From Corbicula japonica (lineage: Eukaryota > Mollusca > Bivalvia > Venerida > Cyrenidae): a stretch of 64,000 nucleotides of DNA. Shown piece after piece: positions 45,701 to 57,985 of this stretch. Made by a program: the position numbers and the translations under genes. The number at the start of each line of letters is the position of its first letter. Position 1 is the first letter of the stretch. The stretch lies in NCBI GenBank assembly GCA_038501625.1, contig JAZAYU010000061.1, positions 1,104,303 to 1,168,302 on the forward strand. The letters run 5' to 3'. Under the pieces are notes generated by a model. That model had not been told where the DNA came from, made no database searches, and saw only the letters and a list, made by a program, of their open reading frames with translations.

Positions 45701-48700
45701 CATGTGTACATACTGAGTTGCACTCAGCCTAGGGCTCGGCGGCGTGGACAGTGTTATGTATTTCCATTGCCCAAGGTTATAAAGCTGAGCATGGAAACCA
45801 GTCTCAAATCTCAAGCATCTGATTGGCTGAAATTGCGACCAGTCGCCATTTCAGCCAATCAGATCCTTGAGATTTGAGACTGGTTTCCAAACTCAGCTTT
45901 ATAACCTTCAACCCATTACTACCAATGAACAGGCTCAAACTGACCCTGAAATCTTTTAGCTAGTTGTCGTATTTGCATTACATCTGATGTGGGTAAATTA
46001 TTCTGTATTTTTTGCTCCTACGTTCTATGTATGTAAATGTGCTTTTGTTTTTGATTGATGTGCTATTTTCGATTTAAACGAGTTGTATGTATCATAATTA
46101 TGCGAGTACTAACTTCCAAAAATGACTAAGTTGAAACTTGAATATGAAAATATCACAATAGTTCATGGTTATATTTGGATGGATTTTCACAGTATCAGTA
46201 AACTAAGGAAATCTTTAAGCATTACCTCTACTGGTGGATGAAAATGCTCGGAGAAAGATACCTCTCGCACTGTCCAAATCTGAGTCTTCTTTAACCTTAA
46301 TGAGGTCTCGCCTAAAATCACGTGACGAGACAATTTATCCATGTCACATAGAAGTAGTCGCAGGGTAAATGTTTTCAATGAATCTAAGTCAACTCCTAGT
46401 GAAAATGTTTCGTTATATGATAACGTTGCACATGGGCGACACATTTTTGTCTTAAATTCCTTCTCCAAATTATTAATCAAATTGTCTTTTTCCGCGTTTT
46501 CGCGGAAAGTGAAAAACTGCTTCGGTGCCCGATATAGTCGAACTCGAATGTAAGGAGACACTAGTGTTTTTCCATCCTTCAGCTTCACATCGGCCACTTC
46601 CTTTACTGATATGGACAGTTTCTCTTCTGACACGAGATATGATAATGTAAAAAGAATGGTTCCGCTATCCATTGGCCCTTCACCATTGTCTTTGATGTCG
46701 CCAATTTGTTGAAGTCCGTCGTATATTATTAAACTTTTCTTCCGGGCCTGTAGTTAAAATTAGAAAACAATTATTTTCCATCCATTTGTTTAACTATAGT
46801 ATCATTTCATTTCGCAGGTCTGTTTTTATAGCGCAATAAATGCGAATATTCAACCCTTGCTATTTATTTATAAATACATTCATCCAGGAATAATATACGC
46901 AACGAGCAATCGGGTGAACGCATTCAATTAAACTTATGAATTCCGGCTATGAGAATAAATCTTGTCGTGCGAATGGAAGAAATAGAAATAAACGATTTTA
47001 AAAGCTTACAATACTTAAAGCTACATAAATTGAATGGCTAGAATTACTGTCATGTAATTCCTAGTATAATCAATTGAAAATCTTACTTTATCCAACTGAA
47101 TAACTTCCAGCCCCATCCCCGTATCCGACCAATCAGACGTGTTGTGATTGTCACCTTCTTTAATGATATCAAGATGCTTCCATTTGATTGGACCAGAATC
47201 TTTGACGTCAGGAGGGGGCGGTGCTGCATAAAAATAGTCCGAATCGGTCGAACCGTAACTTCCTTTGCTAGAAGTCGATTTTTGTGAACCTGGAATGTGT
47301 AAATTACTTTACTACTGTTCTTGCTTCTGAAAACTATAAAACAATTAAAAACTCATAAAAATTAAAACAAACATATATATCAGCCAAATAGTCAGTTTTG
47401 TCTCTAGTCAACATACATGGTGCCTTTCGTTTTGTATTTCCCTTTCCGTCGGCCCGTCAGACGCGAAAACGGAACTTTTGGCTTGAACTTTCCATTTCTT
47501 TTTAAAAACTTTGCATTTATGACAACAGAGTCGTGATGCTTAATGTTGGCTATAACTTTACCATTTCTAAATATATCTTTCAAACATGTCAAATTATATT
47601 GCTTAGGACGTGTTACAGGGTCGTTAGGTCAAGGTCACATTCGACGGAATGTCCCATTTGTACTTGGATTTTTTATTCTAACAAAGTACCAGAGGCCGAC
47701 ACAAGTGTGGTAAACCGGTTGAAACGCTTGTTTTTCTTCAGAACCTAAGAAGCATGTCTCTAGAAGCGTCCTTAAATACTACCGACCCAGTCTACAATAA
47801 CATGCTGACCTTGTTGATGTCAAATAACACATTATAAAATGTAAGATAAAACCGATTTCATATCAATCATTTATAATGTTCGTTCGACAAGAGCTTTTAT
47901 TTCCTCTTGTTTTGTAAGCAGTAGCAACAGCTGTGTCATATATCAAGCGATATGGATTTGTTGAATCCTGACTCATTCGTGTACATGTGAATCGCACTAG
48001 AAATATATCATCCCAGATATTGTGTTGAACTTAGGTGTTTCTTCTGTGACCAGCGGATTCTACACTTTCCAGAATGACAAGATTATAGTTCATATTTGTT
48101 ATAAGTTGTGACGGTATCACAGGCGGTATATGCTTTGTTACTGTATGCTTGGAACTAGGCGAAAACGACCTTTACACCGTGGGTTCTTTTTGTTGTTGTT
48201 ACTTCCCAGTTTTATGTCCCTCCCGCCTCTTTACGAGGACATTATGGTGTGGTCATACCAGCTTTCCATGGTGGAGGAAGACCCCAGGTGCCCCTTTGGG
48301 CAATTTTCAGGCTCGAGCCTGGGTAGAACCACCGACGTTCCGCAAGCTAGCTGGTTAGCTTCCTCATATGAAAGATCTTGACCCTGGTAGGTCTCGAACA
48401 GCGGTGAAGGGCAAGTGATTCTCAGTCGGAAACCTTAACCACTCTGCCACGGACGCCCCATCATAAAAAGGATACATGCGAGGCGAGCGAGGCGACGTTG
48501 TGCGTTGAAGACACAAACGTGTGAACAATGTTTTGAATACATTTCTTCAAGAAAACCTTAGCAGTTAAAAATCGGTGTAGATGATAAATATCGTCTGGCT
48601 AACGGTAAATGTAAACGAGCTATGCTTATATGAAATAAAGGGCCCGAGGGGTTGTATTAGTGCAGGTGCAACCAACAAAGTGCTGGAACCGGAGTCATTT

Positions 48701-51199
48701 TGATCGTATCGTTATTTATACAACAACTCTAAATTCTATACAAGTAGAATGTTGAAGCTGAGCATCAAATCGCCTCAAACGATTTAAAGCAGAAAAAAAT
48801 CTGAAATTGAACTAGGCTATGAAGAATATGCTAGTTTTAATGACTATGTACTCAGTTTTATCAAAAATTCAACCCGAACTTTGAAAAACAATGTAAAAGC
48901 AATAGGCCGAATTTAAAAATCATTTTAGTCGTATGAAAATTTGAATATTGATTATGTGTGAGAACGCTTTAGGGAACAGTACAAACCCAGTACAGTAGCC
49001 ATATGTTTCCTCTTTATACTAATACGAAATATTATTTTGAATTTCCGTAGATCTACACAGAAGTGGCGAAAATGACCGAAATTAACGAAAAGTTTTATTT
49101 AAAAGGTAACTATTCAATGATTGGTTGAAAGCACGGCTGCGAAATGGAATTTTGGCACTTAGTTTTTTGTTTTTGTTTTTGTCCTACATATAAGTAAAAG
49201 TCACAGAAAAGATAGAATAGTTTTAAGGTCTTCAAAATGTACCCATATTACGGAAAATGTTACAGTGCTGAAAATGAGGTAAATATCAGTTTAAAATAAA
49301 ATTTTTCCTCATCTCTAATTAAGGTTTATGCCGTATAATGCGAAATTCTACAATTCGGTCACTAATTTCATCACATTTTTTTTTTCGTGAATTGAAGAAT
49401 TGAAAACGATTAATAAAAATTGTACAATCAACTTATATTTCCTTTCATTAAAAAAATTAACAACCACACTTCAGCAGTACCCGCTTATCCGCTATGTGTT
49501 GATTGTTAACGTCCAATTTATTCCTCTCATGTCAAATTTCAGAACGCATTTTTTCTATCGTTTCAATGCGTTTGGTACGGTGTTCCGTACGGACAAATTT
49601 AACTTTTTTTCTCTCCCTTTACCACGATGCACGATAGTACGATGGTGAAATCACGATGGTACGATGATGAAAACACGAAGGCAAGATGGTGAAACCACGA
49701 TGGCACGGTGGTGAAAACACGATGGTACGATGGTGAAAACGCCATGAAATATCGCGGTTTCATCATCGTACCATCGTGGTTTCCCCATCGTGCCATTGTA
49801 CTATCGTTGTTTGACCATCGTACCATCGTTGTTTCATTATCATGCCATCGTTGTTTCACCATCGTGTCATCGTTGTTTCATCATCATGTCATCGGTCTTT
49901 CACCCTCGTGCCATCGTTGTTTCACCATCGTGCCATCGTTGTTTCACTATCGCACCATCGTTGTTTCATCATCGTGCCATCGTTGTTTCACCATCGTGCC
50001 ATCGTTGTTTCACTATCTCACCATCGACTTTCGGTAGTCATGCGCAGTTATATCCGCTGATGTACATTTACTTACTTTACATTTTACTCTCGAAATGTGC
50101 AACCTCTAACAAAATAGCTGGAGATGCATTCGTCCATTGTTGGTTAAATAGAAAAGCAGCGCATGCTTCACCGGAAGGCAATGGTACGATGGTGAAACAA
50201 CGATGGTACGATGATGAAACAACGATGGTACGATGGTGAAAAAACGATGGCACGAAGGTGAAACAACGATGGCACGAGTGCAAAACAACGACGGCACGAT
50301 GGTGAAACGAAGATGGTACGATCGTGAAACGACGATGGCACGATGGCGAAACAACCATGGCACGATGGTGAAAGAACGATGGTACGATGATGCAAAAACA
50401 CGATATTATATCGCATTTTCACCATCGTACCATCGTGCCTGCGTGTTTGCACCATCGTGCAGAGAAAAAAATTATCCATACCGTTACATCGTAGTTTGGC
50501 GTATTTCGTTGTCATATGTGTTAGAAAACAGTTTGAAACAGTTTTTCAATACATTCAGTTTTATTAAATATCCTTTATCAATGGTGTAACATAACAATTT
50601 TACAAATACATACATGATTATACTACCCGTAGAAAATGTTCTTAAAATATTACAATGACTAAGAGTTTGTTAGATTTTGACCAGTTGGAAGCTTTGGTGA
50701 TGTAGGCATTTCTTGGCGGGCTTACATAGTGATTTGACTATTAGTGCCTATATATTTCAATACGTACATATTTTAATTTCGACAAACTATAAGCTTGTTT
50801 ATTAGCTCTGGATCTTAACGAAAAACAAATACTTAAAGTTAAATTAAAACGTATCCATGGTAGCATTGATTTCCTTTGGGAACCAGAAAATCAACACTAT
50901 GGAGTTTGATTACCGAGCCTGTTTTTCATCTTGCGATGCAGAATATCAACACTGTGGTATTTTAAAACCAAACCTGTTTTCATCTTCTGTTTATCCCTCT
51001 TCTTCTTCTTCTCATTCTCATCATCGTCTCCGCAGCAGACGCCATACCCGAGGCAGTCGGGACATAGGAAGCACACCATACATATCGCTACTAGCAGAAG
51101 GAATCCGATTGCTCCGGCGACAATAGTTGCCTTGTTCCAGAACGTCAGGTAAATCAGGTTCACTTCAGTCCCATTTGCAGAGGCTTGTGACGTAATCAT
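42393..51199 (-). CDS. Synaptotagmin-like membrane protein with tandem C2 domains, complete, 5 exons, 458 aa
   Basis: Known family role: membrane-anchored tandem C2 proteins that regulate vesicle docking and fusion. Exons in transcript order: 51199-50974, 47289-47087, 46747-46226, 43980-43863 and 42700-42393; all phases agree and total 1,377 nt including stop. Layout: luminal N terminus 1-23 with an NGT sequon, membrane span about 24-45, Cys-rich juxtamembrane (CMVCFLCPDCLGYGVCC), a Lys run (EKKKKRDK), linker to about 165, C2A about 171-315 and C2B about 318-455. The C terminus HWAEMLNNSRKKIVASYKI matches the synaptotagmin C2B helix. Several calcium ligands are replaced, suggesting a calcium-independent member; the paralogue is not identifiable by eye. 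It is convergent with the RhoGEF gene. Confidence 0.9.
42875..43010. mobile_element. P2 palindromic element, intact, in synaptotagmin-like intron 4
   Basis: AAGGTTATAAAGCTGAG to CTCAGTTTTATAACCTT, centre ATGGCGACTGGTCGCCAT. A run of about 19 G bases follows at 43111-43128. Confidence 0.9.
43650..43861 (+). mobile_element. P1 copy ending at the synaptotagmin-like exon 4 donor
   Basis: Left TCCTTTCCTCC; both hairpins recognisable; right end reads GGAGTTAATTAAGGGTTAC. Its last bases are the GTAACCC of the minus-strand splice donor. Confidence 0.75.
43863..43980 (-). CDS. Synaptotagmin-like exon 4: start of C2B domain
   Basis: A 118-nt exon, phase 0 in and phase 1 out, acceptor TATATTTCAG. It encodes GSLSIGLSYLPTSEKMYLSV and KVMDKVTGST, the first C2B strands. 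Its donor GTAACC coincides with the end of a palindromic repeat copy (43650-43861). Confidence 0.88.
44172..44986. mobile_element. TTAA-flanked element with inverted arms of about 170 bp (piggyBac-like, non-autonomous)
   Basis: The arm GGTCGCAAACATTGCAAATG at 44174 is mirrored by CATTTGCAATGTTTGCGACC ending at 44984, and pairing continues inward for about 170 bases. TTAA stands at 44168-44171 and 44987-44990. No transposase frame in the middle. Confidence 0.75.
45773..45908. mobile_element. P2 palindromic element, intact
   Basis: AAGGTTATAAAGCTGAG to CTCAGCTTTATAACCTT, centre TTGCGACCAGTCGCCA, in synaptotagmin-like intron 3. Confidence 0.9.
46226..46747 (-). CDS. Synaptotagmin-like exon 3: whole C2A domain
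   Basis: A 522-nt exon, phase 0 on both sides, acceptor AACTACAG, donor GTAATG. It encodes GTILFTLSYLVSEEKLSISV, loop 1 with KDGKTLVSPYIRV (the usual SDPY Asp is Ser), an insertion rich in charged residues (RENAEKDNLINNLEKEF) between central strands, and loop 3 as CDMDKLSRHVILGE (first two Asp and Ser kept, last Asp replaced by Val). Two calcium ligands are therefore lost. Confidence 0.88.
47087..47289 (-). CDS. Synaptotagmin-like exon 2: linker
   Basis: A 203-nt exon, phase 1 in and phase 0 out, acceptor ACATTCCAG, donor GTAAGA. It encodes a Ser-rich linker (KSTSSKGSYGSTDSDYFYAA), APPPPDVK, and KWKHLDIIKEGDNHN before C2A. The linker of about 100 residues between membrane and C2A is within the synaptotagmin range. 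Confidence 0.85.
48205..48460 (-). mobile_element. tRNA-derived SINE in synaptotagmin-like intron 1
   Basis: The minus strand starts GGGGCGTCCGTGGCAGAGTG (tRNA Ser/Leu-type D-arm with A-box) and contains GCTGTTCGAGACCT (B-box), then a body with ATTGCCCAAAGGGGC. The same body recurs at 63860-64000. Confidence 0.75.
48461..49599. other. Intron DNA, nothing recognised
   Basis: Part of synaptotagmin-like intron 1. AT-rich, no exon or repeat boundary recognised. Confidence 0.35.
49600..50470. repeat. 22-bp minisatellite in alternating orientation
   Basis: Consensus GGTACGATGGTGAAACAACGAT. Orientation switches: GATGG-type 49623-49757, CCATC-type 49758-50030, a unique 150-bp spacer, GATGG-type 50183-50400, CCATC-type 50413-50460. 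The two switch points carry related AT-rich cores (AAATATCGCGG and ATTATATCGCAT). TTTTTTTCTCT occurs near both outer ends in inverted sense, which suggests a foldback element. Confidence 0.8.
50974..51199 (-). CDS. Synaptotagmin-like exon 1: luminal N terminus, membrane span, Cys/Lys linker
   Basis: ATG at 51199, the first ATG in this frame. Donor GTTTGG, phase 1. It encodes MITSQASANGTEVNL, a 22-residue hydrophobic span (ATIVAGAIGFLLLVAICMVC), seven cysteines between residues 40 and 56 likely to be palmitoylated as in synaptotagmins, then acidic DDDENE and a Lys/Arg run. A TATA-like stretch (CGTATATATATG on the minus strand) lies about 30 bases upstream; it may instead be in the 5' UTR. Confidence 0.87.
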
Positions 51200-51860
51200 T
51201 ATTTAGTGCACTTTAAGCCATAACATATATATACGAGAAGTCACTACTCCGTTCCTTCATCTGAAAAAGGCAATCAACCATATTTATAATAGACAATTTA
51301 GATTAAGTAGTTTAACTTTTACTTGTCTAAAAACGTTTACTTCTACGACTTCCCCGAAAAAACTCTCTGTAATTAAATTCAATTTATCTTTGCAACACAT
51401 CACAGGGCATTAATTTAATGCCCATTCATTCCTTCATAAGTAATGAAAATTTTAATTAACATACTAGCACTATTGCCAGACAGAAGCATTAACATTTTTC
51501 TTGTTTAATCGACTATCACATAATGCGCACGTGCTTTGAAAACTTCCAAGCAAAAGGATCTGACACATGCCAACAAATCATTTTAAATGATATGTTTCTA
51601 AAGGCAGGTGGTTTTTTTTGTGTATTTTATTGCGTTTTTGTTCGTTTATCTTTTTTATAGTCGGATGAGGTCAATGCACCTCTGCAAATCAATCTTAATA
51701 CTGCATGTACATGATCCGTGTCCGTTCATATGCTTGACATTTACATATTTAGTTTCATTAAAACTTCTTAAAGTCATGTTTTGTGACCATGTGGACTGCT
51801 GTCACCAAAATACATGAAGTGGCCATTAACGACATGTGCATTTTCACAACAAATAATCAG
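51200..51860. other. Upstream region of the synaptotagmin-like gene
   Basis: Minus-strand TATA-like string near 51228 and a possible 5'-UTR acceptor (CCTTTTTCAG) ending at 51262. No further coding exon is needed since exon 1 holds the start codon. Confidence 0.35.
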
Positions 51861-52003
51861 GGCCCAAGATCATTAAAATGATTTTGCAGACCAGTCTCAA
51901 ATCTCGGGTATCTGTTGGCTTAAAAAGCGACCAGTCGCCATTTCAGCCAATCAGATTTTTGAGATTTGAGACTGGATTCCAGTTTAAGTTTTGTGATCTT
52001 GGG
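51861..52003. mobile_element. P2 palindromic element, diverged
   Basis: GGCCCAAGATCATTAAAATG to GTTTTGTGATCTTGGG, centre AAGCGACCAGTCGCCAT. The terminal variant (CCCAAGATC) matches the copy at 10466. Confidence 0.8.
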
Positions 52004-52826
52004 AACAGGAAGTCATCTCATTAAATTACCATAATTCTCCGGAACTTATCAGGAATCACGGAGTTTCTAGACAGCCTTTGCATACGATGTTTTGTTAAAA
52101 TAATCTTTCCCCAAATTATACCAGTAACAAATATATAGATGAATGACGGCATGCATGTTCATTGCAACTCGTAGCAAATACTTTTAAATAGAAAATTAAA
52201 ACTGTCACTAATTCATCATATATAATATTGTTAGCCTCGCTATGCATTATTAGTTTCTGCAAATATAGTAAATAATGAACGAGTCACAATTATTAACAAA
52301 TGAACTGCTTTTTGCAAACAAGAACGCAACTTTCGCTTACGTAATTTGTGGAATTCTTTGATCCAATAGGCTACTAAGATGTTCTAACGTCGCTGCGCAT
52401 ATTTGAGCACCATGTTTACGTAATTGACGTCATTTCACATATAAATTCCCGTATCACAAGTTTCTGTCTTCAGATTTCACATTTCAGCATAAAAGTTTAT
52501 TTGCGCATTCGAAAGTAAAACGTTTAAAATGCGCCTTCTCATACTTGCACGAGTTAAACTTTTAAAACCTGTTTAGAGCTTGGGCTTTTATACACCTGCA
52601 CGATATGTTAATCAAAAACAAACATTTTCCAGATTAAACAAAAGTAGATCTATTACTTTTAATGATGATACCGATAATCGCGACTTCTACATTAAAATTT
52701 TCTGCCAAAATGCTAATAATGCAATAATCACTTATCTCTGATCAGTCTACATTGCTTTTTTCATATTTCAGTTTACTACAAAACCAGCACGCGGGACACT
52801 ATTGAGATATGACTTAGGTGGATGAA

Positions 52827-52905
52827 CAGCGGTCTAAGTGGTAGAGCGTTGGACTGCATATCAGGAGGCTGGTGGTTCAAATCCCACCAGCAATGAGATT
52901 CGTTT
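52827..52905 (+). repeat. tRNA-like sequence, probably a SINE head
   Basis: GGTCTAAGTGGTAGAGCG fits an A-box/D-arm, and GGTTCAAATCC is a near-perfect B-box within a 7-bp stem (CTGGTGG/CCACCAG). The acceptor and anticodon stems are poorly paired (loop CTGCATA), and the T-loop is 8 bases, so a functional tRNA is unlikely. Confidence 0.55.
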
Positions 52906-53085
52906 GCAGTTTCCACAATTCTCATTCGGCGCAAGCACTGGTTTCAACCCAGAAAGAAGTCAAAATCACCGTAAAATGCAAATTGTGGTCTCGGATGCGC
53001 ACGAACATTTTTCGTTCTTTATTGTTATGAGCGCACTGGTTTCGATTGGCTGATATATTACATTATAGAAGTTACATCAGTGCAT

Positions 53086-53221
53086 AAGGTTATAAAACTG
53101 AGCATGGAAACCAGTCTCAAATCTCAAGCATCTGATTGGCTGAAATGGCGACCCGTCGCCATTTCAGCCAATCAGATGCTTGAGATTTGAGACTGGTTTC
53201 TAATCTCAGTTTTATAACCTT
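53086..53221. mobile_element. P2 palindromic element, intact
   Basis: AAGGTTATAAAACTGAG to CTCAGTTTTATAACCTT, centre ATGGCGACCCGTCGCCAT. It follows the tRNA-like sequence by about 180 bases. Confidence 0.9.
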
Positions 53222-56200
53222 GGCACCTGAATAGTCAGAACCGACAGTTATTTTATTCATTTTTTTTTTTACATAAATTATTATCTTAGTCAGAGACATA
53301 AGTTTCTAACAAGAAAAGTATAACACAGATGTGTTATATGTGGACGACATTTAAAAGAAGTTAGATGTTAGGTGTAAGAGTTCATGCAGGTGATGGATTG
53401 TTTTTAAACAAAGAAAGAATTTTAAAGTGCTACTATATTGGTGTCTTTTATTGGCAAAGGGTATTGAACGTTGAAGGATGTGCTAGTATATTACATGTAG
53501 TTGTGGAACGCGTTGTATACAAGGAGTGCAGTTTGAAATGAAGTATACCGGAATTGGTATGGAATGGGATTTATGATGAAATTTGTTTGCTGAACATTTA
53601 ACAGTTTGCAGTAAATGTAGTGAATGACTTGAAAACAAAAAAATGAAAAGTTTTCCTTTTAAATATAATGAAAACTAGCTAGAAAATAGTGGAAGAGATG
53701 GTTGCTATAGTAACATGAATTATGATGAAGAATTTACAGAACTATATGTGTTGATATGTATTCAGTTTGTGATACAAAATAATAACTCACATTTTAAGGA
53801 TTTACTACACTCCTCTTTGCACCTTTATCGATAAAAAAGTATCAACATTTCAAAAACGGCAAAATGCCTTTCAATGAAATTTTACACAAATGAATATTAA
53901 TTTTGTTTAGTTTGATACTTTTCTTTTTAAATCGATGGTCGAACAAGGAGGAGTGTAGTGGATCGTTAAGAGCACTCAAAATTTCATAATTGTAACTGAT
54001 TTTTCATTATTGTCATTGTAGATTTTCGTAAGTAGATACTCTACTGAGAGCTTTGTAAGCCATTCCTCCTTGTTATATCGTTTTTCCGATATCAACAGCA
54101 GCTGAAGATAATGTTAGACCTTGCACTTTGTGGACAGTTACGCCAACATTTAATTTTCATCAACGAGTTACCTGGAAGTTAAACATTATCATAGCACTAA
54201 CCACATTAAATGAATTCGCTCTATTTAAATTCAACAGTATCTTTCAAAATTGTCCTACCACGTACATAGCAATTCCTTTGGTACTTTCAGGATGAAAAAT
54301 CTATACTGACTTTCTATATTCAGCATCTTGATCCCGTAAACCAGGGGGGGGGGGGAGGGGATGGGGATGAGTCACAATTATTCTGAACAACAGAAAAAGA
54401 CCTACAAAAAATGGTTATACAATCATTATTTACTATATAGACACGAAATCGCCTTCTTGTAAAACAGAAACCCACTAGAACCGTCAATTTCAACATCAGA
54501 AACATTTGTAAACAAAGAACCATCATAATATAGGTCACATTCACGCGCCAAAAATCAAGTCATAGGATTGCCAATATTCGTAAACAGAACACAAACTTCA
54601 ATATCATCCAAGAATAACTATCTGAACAATGTCTCTTACTACATGTACACTTTTTCTATAACTGCTTACAACAATAAACTTTCAATTCGCATAATTAAAA
54701 GAAAACACCGACTCATCGATCTATTTATATAATCTATATATATACATGTATATATCTATATTTATAGTTAAGGGGAGATAATTCAATTCAATATTTATAT
54801 TTATATACTCAATTATAAATAGCTTGACCTTGAACTTAACGTACATACAACATGGTTCCCGTTCATTACTCAACGATCTATATATAAAACCGGGCCACAT
54901 GGTTCTCAGCATTCGCTACAAACCTCTATTTAAAGCCGGGCCACATATCCCTTGCGCCGGCCTAATTGTACTATAGTAAATATAATCAAGTAATAGTTAC
55001 ATAGTAATAATATATTATGACCCATCATTCGTCCAGAAAAGATCAATGACATCAGTTGAGATAACAAATTACGGCCGAAAACGTACGTTTTTGGCGGAGA
55101 CCGAAGTAAATTTCGAATGAAATAGTCCTAGGTTATCGCGATAGTTTCGAATCAAATCGGTTAACCGATCATCGCAGAATTCACAGTACTAGTAACCGAT
55201 CATCGCGAATTCATAGTTACATGTATAACCAAAACAGATTCTGAAGCCAGTCGGAGAATCAGAAATTCTAACAAAGCATTACATGCACTTAATATTCTTA
55301 TAGGAACAATCCTTATTAATTAAGAAAATACTATTAGTCAATATGCTAGTTAGAAACCCAGGAATCAAGTTTAACTTTATTGATGTTATAAATCATATGA
55401 TAAAAACAAAACTATTTGACAAAAATTATGTGAACATTTCTTGGAAAATAAGGACATTTTATGTTCTCGAGTTTCGGTTATTAACGGCTGAAATGTCATA
55501 TGAGTACTGCATGTTTGAAACAATTTATAGTTATTTTGATGCCGTGTGAACAATAATTGCGGCGCTAAATACGTTATGATTTCCATGTCCTAAGGACAAG
55601 AACAGCTGCTGAAATTCAACAACAATAACACAACAACATCTTATTCTTGTTTGCATTATAAACGAAATCACGCGTAATTTATTCATTTTGTAACATATTG
55701 TTTTGTTAAAATATATTATACTGTAAGTAAGTTTAAAACAGGGGCTTTTGTAAAAGCGAAAGCCACAGTACATAACTGATGCTAAAAAGATTACACGATT
55801 GACTCATAATATGTAACGCAGGCGCAAAAAATGCACGTTTTAAAGTAACGAAAATCACATAAAATTAAAAGAATGAAGATTTACCTCTTGATTTTAAGCG
55901 ACAGTTTGTGACTTTAACATTTAGAAAGCCTGAAATTTATAAATTTTAGCACCAAACTGTAATTTAGCGCGGTATGTCACTTGTCAGTTAATGCGTTCCC
56001 ACAAAAAATTGCTATATACAATTATTCGGGATTTTTCCTTTAAAATTTGTTGCTTTTATCGGCGCAGTATATCAATAAATTATAAGTGCATACTGCAAAT
56101 CGACAGATGAAATTTTCTAGTTTTAAAACTCACTTAAAACAAGTAAAACAGCGTGCCACCTACCTTGTATTTTGCTCGATGATCCTCAAACAGCACACAA

Positions 56201-56799
56201 TCGTGTATCCTCCTTTATACACAAATGTTTATTTCATCGAATTTAACCAACTCACACAAGCACACTATCCGCTTGCCGACCACATCCGAATTCTGCAAAC
56301 TATATTTCTGTGTCGTACATTGTTATTGTTAGCGAAAAGTAATGAATAGAGAACATGTATCTACATTACTTACATATAAAAGGGACTTTGATTAGAATAT
56401 TCCGATCAATAGAACTTGTAACAGCTGGGCCTATCGACAAATCCGCGAAATGAACATTCATCTTAACAACATCAGTTACTGACACACGTTTTAGTTATAT
56501 TCGTTTCTGCTGTATGCTTAGATATAGAAAAAAAAAGATTTTAATGAGAATTAATCAGAATTAATACGCGATTGTGTCGACAATTACTCATTTAATTAAT
56601 AATTTTATTTTATGAAAAATAGTGCAGTTACTTTCATAGTGGCCCTACAGAGGCTGGTAACTCGAAAGCTTCCTGGCAGGACAATTATAATCCACATTAA
56701 TTTAGTGTTTATGTTTATCTGGAAATAACCAGCCAATCAGTGCATGTAATTTTCATTCGTGTTGTTAAATATATCTTTATTTGTGCAAAAACATATTCC
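53222..56799. other. Intergenic DNA, nothing recognised
   Basis: AT-rich with a poly-G/C patch at 54343-54360 and short repeats (AACCGATCATCGC at about 55161 and 55195; CCGGGCCACAT at about 54890 and 54938). No convincing gene on either strand. Confidence 0.4.
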
Positions 56800-57985
56800 A
56801 GTTATAAGCAAAATTAAGTTTCAGGTGAAACTAATTTTAAAAGGGGCATAACTCGAACAAATATAACTTTGTTTACACAGATGACATTGTCAAAGAACAA
56901 ATACGTAACAGCTTAAAAGCAACATAAAGTTTCAAGAGTTATCATTCTTTTTCTTAAAAAAAGCGCTTTGTTCATGTACATGATATATTCAAGTTTTAGT
57001 GCCGATAAGATCAGCTCTTTCCCAGTTACAAGCAACAAGGAGTTTGAGGTCAAAGACATTTGAAAGGGACACAACTAAATCAGGGGTTATCACTCTAACT
57101 GTCAAAGCGCTTTGTTGGTTGAACCAAGGTAAATCCAATTCCCGTAGACCTCAATGTTATATTCTCAATATTCAATGTACATTTAACATGATTTCTGTCA
57201 TCTTAATTTCTGGACAACCATATACTGCCGTGAAGATCTACATTTCATCTATTCAAAAACACACAGGAAATAGGGGGTTAACTTACTTGTAAGAAAATTA
57301 CTGATCTCTAACCGGACAGACCCTATTTTAAACGCGGTATCGCAAATACGGTGCCAAAAATATACATCCGCTGATCCGGAACTAGTTCGCCTCTACCAAA
57401 CGAGATATAGGCATGAAATTGCTTTCATTTATTTTCCTGATATGTTACTTCTGCAAACAAGCCACAAACAGGCCGATTTCTAACAGTTAAGAGGCCCCCA
57501 GATGATGAGAAAAATAGCATATTATTAAAACGGACTTCATTCGAATGGACCACGGAGGGATACAGCGTGATTTGGTGTAATTCAACCTTGTTTATTAAGA
57601 TAACATATCCCAAGTAATTTGCCAATAGGATCTGTACTTCCCCAGTTACAAGCAACAAAATGTTGATGTTTAAGTCATTTGGAAGTGTTATAACTAAACA
57701 AAAATATTCGAACAGGAGTTTTCAACCTTTATGTCACAGATAGATATGTTCATGCATATTATTTCATGTATTTTGATAATAAGACAAGTACTTTCAACGT
57801 TATTATCAGCATTAAGTTCCATATTAAAGTTATTTGAAAGAGGTATAACTCAAAAATAGTGAAACTACACGAGTTGTCATTCCTGTTGTCACGAATGTGC
57901 ATGCAGATGATATACTGCAAGTTTTCATTGAATAGGAAAGTTCTTTCAGAGTTATAGGTAGAAGTTAAGTCCCTATGTGTCATCC
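56800..57985 (-). repeat. Array element R1, inverted and diverged copy
   Basis: The minus strand carries GACACATAGGGACTTAACTT at its left end (57961-57985) and R1-like units with AGTTATACC and TTGCTTGTAACTGGG segments at about 57640 and 57030. Confidence 0.5.

Noticed and set aside
47404..47592. 62-residue Lys/Arg-rich minus-strand frame inside synaptotagmin-like intron 1
   Set aside because: The surrounding words (TATAACTTT, GTCAAGGTCAC) match the array-type intron repeats, and inserting it would break the phase-matched join of exons 1 and 2.
49599..50515. Several overlapping open frames rich in His, Arg, Ser and Val on both strands
   Set aside because: All are translations of the 22-bp minisatellite in different frames and orientations.
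52827..52905. Functional tRNA gene
   Set aside because: A- and B-boxes are present, but the acceptor and anticodon stems do not pair and the T-loop has 8 bases; better explained as a SINE head.
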